Assembly (NCBI GenBank): GCA_019119025.1
Contig: DWXV01000009.1
Span: 1 to 34,948 of the forward strand
DNA from: Candidatus Allofournierella excrementigallinarum
Lineage (GTDB): Bacteria; Bacillota; Clostridia; Oscillospirales; Ruminococcaceae
Reading direction: 5' to 3'
Length of the DNA stretch: 34,948 nt
Both the position numbers and the translations under genes were made by a program. The notes beneath the pieces were generated by a model. That model was given only the letters and a program-made list of their open reading frames with translations. It made no database searches and was not told where the DNA came from. Shown piece by piece: positions 31,865 to 34,948 of the stretch. The first letter of the stretch is position 1. Each line of letters starts with the position of its first letter.

Positions 31865-32956
31865 TCATGCCTGTTTTGCTTCGATCAAGAAAGTTCCCAG
31901 CGCCTTGCCCAGCCGCGGCAGCACCTTTTCCACAAACCAGAGCACAAAGCAGGCCACGAGGATGCTGCACACAAAAACTGCAATGCGCTGCTGGGCAACG
32001 GACATCGGCACGCGCATGGCAATGTTTTCCACCTGTTCTATCACAAGGGAATGCCAGCAATAGAGCGGAAAGCTGAGTTTTCCCAGATAGGTCAGCACCC
32101 GGCTCTTGATGCGGCTGGTACCGCTCTGCCCCAGGAAGGTGATGCCCAACGACACCGCCGCCAACTGCACGAAGCCCATGTCCCGGCTATCTGCCGGAAT
32201 GAAGTCCACCGCCGCCAGCGAAAACGCCCCCAGCATCGTCCCCACCTCGCACACCGTCAGCAGCACCCGTGCCCGCTTCGTGAAGGTGTATCGATGGAGA
32301 GCCTCAGTGATGTAATACAGCCCCGCCCCCAGACACAGGCCCGCCATGGCCCGCAGAAAGCCTTCCGGCGGCGACACGGAGCCGAGGCTCATGTGTTCGC
32401 GCAGCACGAACCCGTAGCACACCGGCGCCAACAGCCAGACCAGATAGTTTTTGAACGCGCCGGAAAAACGGGTGGCCAAAAGCAGAACGATAGGCATGGC
32501 GATGAGCAACGAGCTGAGGAACCACATGGCGATGGCAATGGAATAAGGATTCGCATTGGTTCCCTTTAAAAGCAACACCTCCGTGGGCATGGACAAACAG
32601 ATGCGGATCCAGCCCATGATGTCCAGATGAGCCCAGGCGTTGTTGCTCACGTATTCCAGCACCACGTAGGGGCCCGCGACGGCCAGGAAGAATTTGTACT
32701 TCTTCCACATGTAGGCCCCGATCTTTCGTTCCGGGGCTTCTCCCTGCGGCCAGCGGGACACATGAGCGATTGCATAGTATCCCGCCACGATGAAGAAGAA
32801 TTCCACCCAGAGATAGCCGCCGGGCATAAGCTGTGTCATGAAGGGCCACAAGTCAATGGCTCGCACCTGGTCATTGAAGTGGACACAGATCACGCACAGG
32901 GACGCCAGGAATCTCCATAAATCGATCCAGCCGTTCCGGCTACCGGTCTTCTCCAT
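31865..32956 (-). CDS. Membrane acyltransferase 3 family protein
   Basis: Integral membrane acyltransferases of this family (PF01757) add acyl groups, often acetyl, to surface glycans or peptidoglycan. The 363-residue protein begins WIDLWRFLASLCVICVHFND, with the family RxxA and a His in helix one. Then come FFFIVAGYYAI, about ten hydrophobic helices and a C-terminal LSFPLYCWHSLVIEQ. The acceptor is unknown; there is no adjacent SGNH domain. ATG 32956 has AAAAGGAGGAAAAT upstream. By eye, base composition is lower in G+C than in both neighbours. It is 46 nt after lrgB and 13 nt before the M29 gene. Confidence 0.85.
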   Translation of the reverse strand: MEKTGSRNGWIDLWRFLASLCVICVHFNDQVRAIDLWPFMTQLMPGGYLWVEFFFIVAGYYAIAHVSRWPQGEAPERKIGAYMWKKYKFFLAVAGPYVVLEYVSNNAWAHLDIMGWIRICLSMPTEVLLLKGTNANPYSIAIAMWFLSSLLIAMPIVLLLATRFSGAFKNYLVWLLAPVCYGFVLREHMSLGSVSPPEGFLRAMAGLCLGAGLYYITEALHRYTFTKRARVLLTVCEVGTMLGAFSLAAVDFIPADSRDMGFVQLAAVSLGITFLGQSGTSRIKSRVLTYLGKLSFPLYCWHSLVIEQVENIAMRVPMSVAQQRIAVFVCSILVACFVLWFVEKVLPRLGKALGTFLIEAKQA

Positions 32957-33002
32957 ATTTTCCTCCTTTTCAATGAGCAAGCCCCGCTCAGGCTCAAAGC
33001 TT

Positions 33003-33686
33003 TCACCACACCAGCGACAGCAGGGTGGTCAGGATGCCCGCCACCCCGATGGCCACGCTGCTCATGGCGCCCTGCACCTGGCCCATCTCCATGGCCCGGC
33101 CGGTGCCGATGGCGTGGCTGGCCGAGCCGATGGCCACGCCTGCCGCCACCGGCTGGGCCTCCAGCCGGAAAAGCTTGACCAGCAGCGGCGCGAAGGCCGC
33201 GCCGGTGATGCCGGTGAAAAGCACGCAGAGGGTGGTCACGGCGGGCACGCCGCCCCCCGCCTCGCTGAGGGCGATGGCGATGGGGGTGGTGACGCTGTGG
33301 GGCAGGACGCTGTTTGCCAGCGAGGCGTCCAGCGCCAGCAGGCGGCAAAGCCCTGCGGCCGCCAGGGCGTTGGCCGCCGCGCCGGCGGCGCAGCCCAGCA
33401 CCACCGGCCAGAAATTTTCTTTCAGCACCCGCCGCTGCCGCCAGACCGAAAGGCCCAGCGCCGCGGTGGCGGGCAGCAGCAGCATGTCCAGATAGCCCGC
33501 GCCCTGGTAAAAACACTCCAGCGGGATGTCGAAGGCGGCCAGCGCCGCCACCGCCAGGGCGATGGCCACCACCAGCGGGTGGACCAGCGGGTGCTTGGCT
33601 TTGGCCGCCGCCCACAGGCCCGCCTGCCAGCAGGCCGCGCAGAGCACGATGCCGAACACGGCGTTGTTACAGATCAGTTCCTTCAC
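33003..33686 (-). CDS. lrgB: LrgB-family membrane protein (antiholin-like)
   Basis: Partner of LrgA in the LrgAB/CidAB family, linked to murein hydrolase control, pyruvate uptake in some species, and stress. The 227 residues contain several hydrophobic helices; the family features are SVTTPIAIALSEAGGGVPAVT, VLFTGITGAAF and GIGSASHAIGTGRA-like (here VAIGSASHAIGTGRAMEMG). The start is a GTG at 33686 with AAAGGGGGG upstream, inside the last 20 nt of lrgA, so the two are translationally coupled. Confidence 0.93.
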   Translation of the reverse strand: MKELICNNAVFGIVLCAACWQAGLWAAAKAKHPLVHPLVVAIALAVAALAAFDIPLECFYQGAGYLDMLLLPATAALGLSVWRQRRVLKENFWPVVLGCAAGAAANALAAAGLCRLLALDASLANSVLPHSVTTPIAIALSEAGGGVPAVTTLCVLFTGITGAAFAPLLVKLFRLEAQPVAAGVAIGSASHAIGTGRAMEMGQVQGAMSSVAIGVAGILTTLLSLVW

Positions 33687-34041
33687 GGCGGCCCCCCTTT
33701 TGGATGCGCTGCACCAGCCGCACGGTGAGGGCGGCGGCGGCAAAGGTGAAAAAGCCGCTCACAAGGCAGACCGCCGCCAGCGCGGCGCCGCTGGAAGCCA
33801 GCAGGTCAAGATGCTCCAGAAGGCCCACGCCCGCGGGCAAAAACAGAAAGGTCAGGTGCCCCTGCAAAAAGTCGCACAGGCCGGCCACCGAGCCCTCTTT
33901 CACAAGCCCCAGGCCCAAAAGCGCCGCCAGCAACAGGATGGCCAGCACGCTGGCGGGCAAAGGGAAGGGCAAAAGGCCGCTGGCCGCCGTTGCCAGAAGG
34001 CAGACGCCGAACACGATGAGTATCTGGCGGATGATGTTCAT
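33667..34041 (-). CDS. lrgA: LrgA/CidA-family holin-like membrane protein
   Basis: A 124-residue protein with four hydrophobic helices; LrgA-type proteins resemble phage holins. The features are an N-terminal helix (ILIVFGVCLLATAASGLLP), PFPLPASVLAILLLAALLGLG (residues about 25-45), and a LTFLFLPAGVGLLEHLD segment. The C-terminus is basic (RLVQRIQKGGRREG). ATG 34041 follows GCGAGGAAAGAG. It overlaps lrgB by 20 nt and follows glyQS by 75 nt, with no obvious promoter between. Confidence 0.92.
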   Translation of the reverse strand: MNIIRQILIVFGVCLLATAASGLLPFPLPASVLAILLLAALLGLGLVKEGSVAGLCDFLQGHLTFLFLPAGVGLLEHLDLLASSGAALAAVCLVSGFFTFAAAALTVRLVQRIQKGGRREGTDL

Positions 34042-34066
34042 ACTCTTTCCTCGCTTGGCTGCAAAC

Positions 34067-34092
34067 GGGGCCCGCCGCTGCCGGCGGGCCCC
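34067..34092. other. GC-rich hairpin between glyQS and lrgA
   Basis: An 11-bp perfect stem (34067-34077 with 34082-34092) with a 4-nt loop. On the minus strand it is followed only by GTTTGC, so termination after glyQS is likely incomplete. This could let glyQS transcripts feed lrgA, since no promoter was seen in the gap. Confidence 0.45.
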
Positions 34093-34116
34093 GCCCCGTT
34101 TCAGGGCCAGACGGCC

Positions 34117-34948
34117 TTAAAACTCGATCTTCTTTTCGATGTAGCCCCTGACCTCGGCGATGGGCAGGCGCACCTGCTCCATGGTGTCGCGGTCGCGGAT
34201 GGTCACGCAGCCGTCGCCGGCCTTTTCGCCGTCGCCGAAGGTGTCGAAGTCCACGGTGACGCACAGCGGGGTGCCGATCTCATCCTGGCGGCGGTAGCGC
34301 TTGCCGATGGAGCCGGTCTCGTCGTAGTCCACCATGAAGTGCTTGGCCAGCTCCTGCCAGATGGGCCGGGCCTGCCCGGCCAGCTTCTTGCTCAGGGGCA
34401 GCACCGCGGCCTTGTAGGGGGCCAGCGCCGGGTGCAGGCGCAGCACCACGCGCTTGTCGTTCTTGGCTTCGTCCACGACCTCCTCGTCGTAGGCCTCGCA
34501 CAGGAAGGCCAGGGCCACCCGGTCGGCGCCGAGGCTCGGCTCGATGACGTAGGGGATGTAGTGCTCGTTCGTCTCGGGGTCGAAGTACTCCAGGCTCTTG
34601 CCGCTGGCCTCCTGATGGCGGCCCAGGTCGTAGTCGGTGCGGTCGGCGATGCCCCACAGCTCGCCCCAGTCGGTGAAGGGAAAGGCGTACTCGATGTCGG
34701 TGGTGGCGCGGCTGTAGAAGGCGAGCTCGGCCGCCTCGTGGTCGCGCAGGCGCAGGTGTTCCTCCTTGATGCCGAGGCTCAGCAGCCAGTTCTTGCAGAA
34801 CTCCTTCCAGTAGGCGAACCACTCGAGGTCGGTGCCCGGCTTGCAGAAGAACTCGCACTCCATCTGCTCGAACTCGCGGGTGCGGAAGGTGAAGTTGCCC
34901 GGGGTGATCTCGTTGCGGAAGGCCTTGCCCACCTGGCACACGCCGAAG
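34117..34948 (-). CDS. glyQS: Glycine--tRNA ligase, dimeric alpha-2 type, C-terminal part
   Basis: Class II aminoacyl-tRNA synthetase that attaches glycine to tRNA-Gly. The gene runs off the right edge; about 277 codons of the C-terminal half are present. [25 protein letters not shown] is the class II motif-2 region (residues given by key positions: Arg in FRNEI and the TRE triplet). Further on, [15 protein letters not shown] is motif 3 with its Arg, followed by an anticodon-binding domain ([18 protein letters not shown]) and a C-terminal part ending EKKIEF. This is the single-chain archaeal/eukaryotic-like form, not the GlyQ-GlyS tetramer. Confidence 0.95.
   Translation of the reverse strand, partial: FGVCQVGKAFRNEITPGNFTFRTREFEQMECEFFCKPGTDLEWFAYWKEFCKNWLLSLGIKEEHLRLRDHEAAELAFYSRATTDIEYAFPFTDWGELWGIADRTDYDLGRHQEASGKSLEYFDPETNEHYIPYVIEPSLGADRVALAFLCEAYDEEVVDEAKNDKRVVLRLHPALAPYKAAVLPLSKKLAGQARPIWQELAKHFMVDYDETGSIGKRYRRQDEIGTPLCVTVDFDTFGDGEKAGDGCVTIRDRDTMEQVRLPIAEVRGYIEKKIEF

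Noticed and set aside
1-34948. CRISPR array, tRNA, rRNA or prophage
   Set aside because: No regularly spaced repeats, CCA-type tRNA folds, rRNA-like segments or phage structural genes were found by reading; a tRNA scan and a CRISPR finder would confirm.

Overview
The window looks like chromosomal DNA of a high-GC, low-transposon member of the Clostridia (Bacillota), most plausibly an Oscillospirales/Ruminococcaceae-type gut anaerobe. This is inferred from the gene set: an infB-rbfA-nrnA-truB-ribF series, a DegV protein, a CmpB-like permease, RnpM/YlxQ, a dimeric-type glycyl-tRNA synthetase, and lipoproteins with Gram-positive lipoboxes. Consensus SD sequences and extended -10 promoters fit a Firmicute. 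No tRNA, rRNA, CRISPR array, transposase or phage gene was seen.

Left part (1-8140): the start of a small exported or membrane protein on the minus strand faces a plus-strand operon of a pyridoxal-kinase-like enzyme, TrmL and DegV, followed by a duplicated-domain membrane protein. A strong bidirectional terminator separates this from a minus-strand proB-proA-hypothetical operon. A short divergent promoter region separates proBA from a plus-strand threonine aldolase gene.

Middle (8144-15900): six consecutive minus-strand genes encode six different lipoproteins. They are tightly spaced and preceded by a good sigma-A promoter. Directly upstream lies a small XRE-family repressor-like gene. An almost identical 20-nt element lies at the promoter of the lipoprotein operon and again upstream of the regulator gene. 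The first transcribed bases of the lipoprotein operon form a terminator-like hairpin. This regulator plus paralogous lipoprotein array is the least explained and most interesting part of the window.

Right-middle (15912-22524): rfbB, rfbD and rfbA for dTDP-rhamnose precursors (no rfbC), a family-2 glycosyltransferase, then pnp and rpsO. A roughly 90-nt imperfect palindrome lies between rpsO and pnp.

Right (22651-34948): a classic translation and RNA-metabolism superoperon on the minus strand, in transcription order rimP, nusA, rnpM, ylxQ, infB, rbfA, nrnA, truB, ribF. It has a clear promoter and a GNRA-capped hairpin in its leader. Upstream is a likely four-gene unit (lrgA, lrgB, a membrane acyltransferase, an M29 aminopeptidase), and the window ends inside a glycyl-tRNA synthetase gene. 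Almost all genes from 8144 onward are on the minus strand, so the window reads right to left over most of its length.
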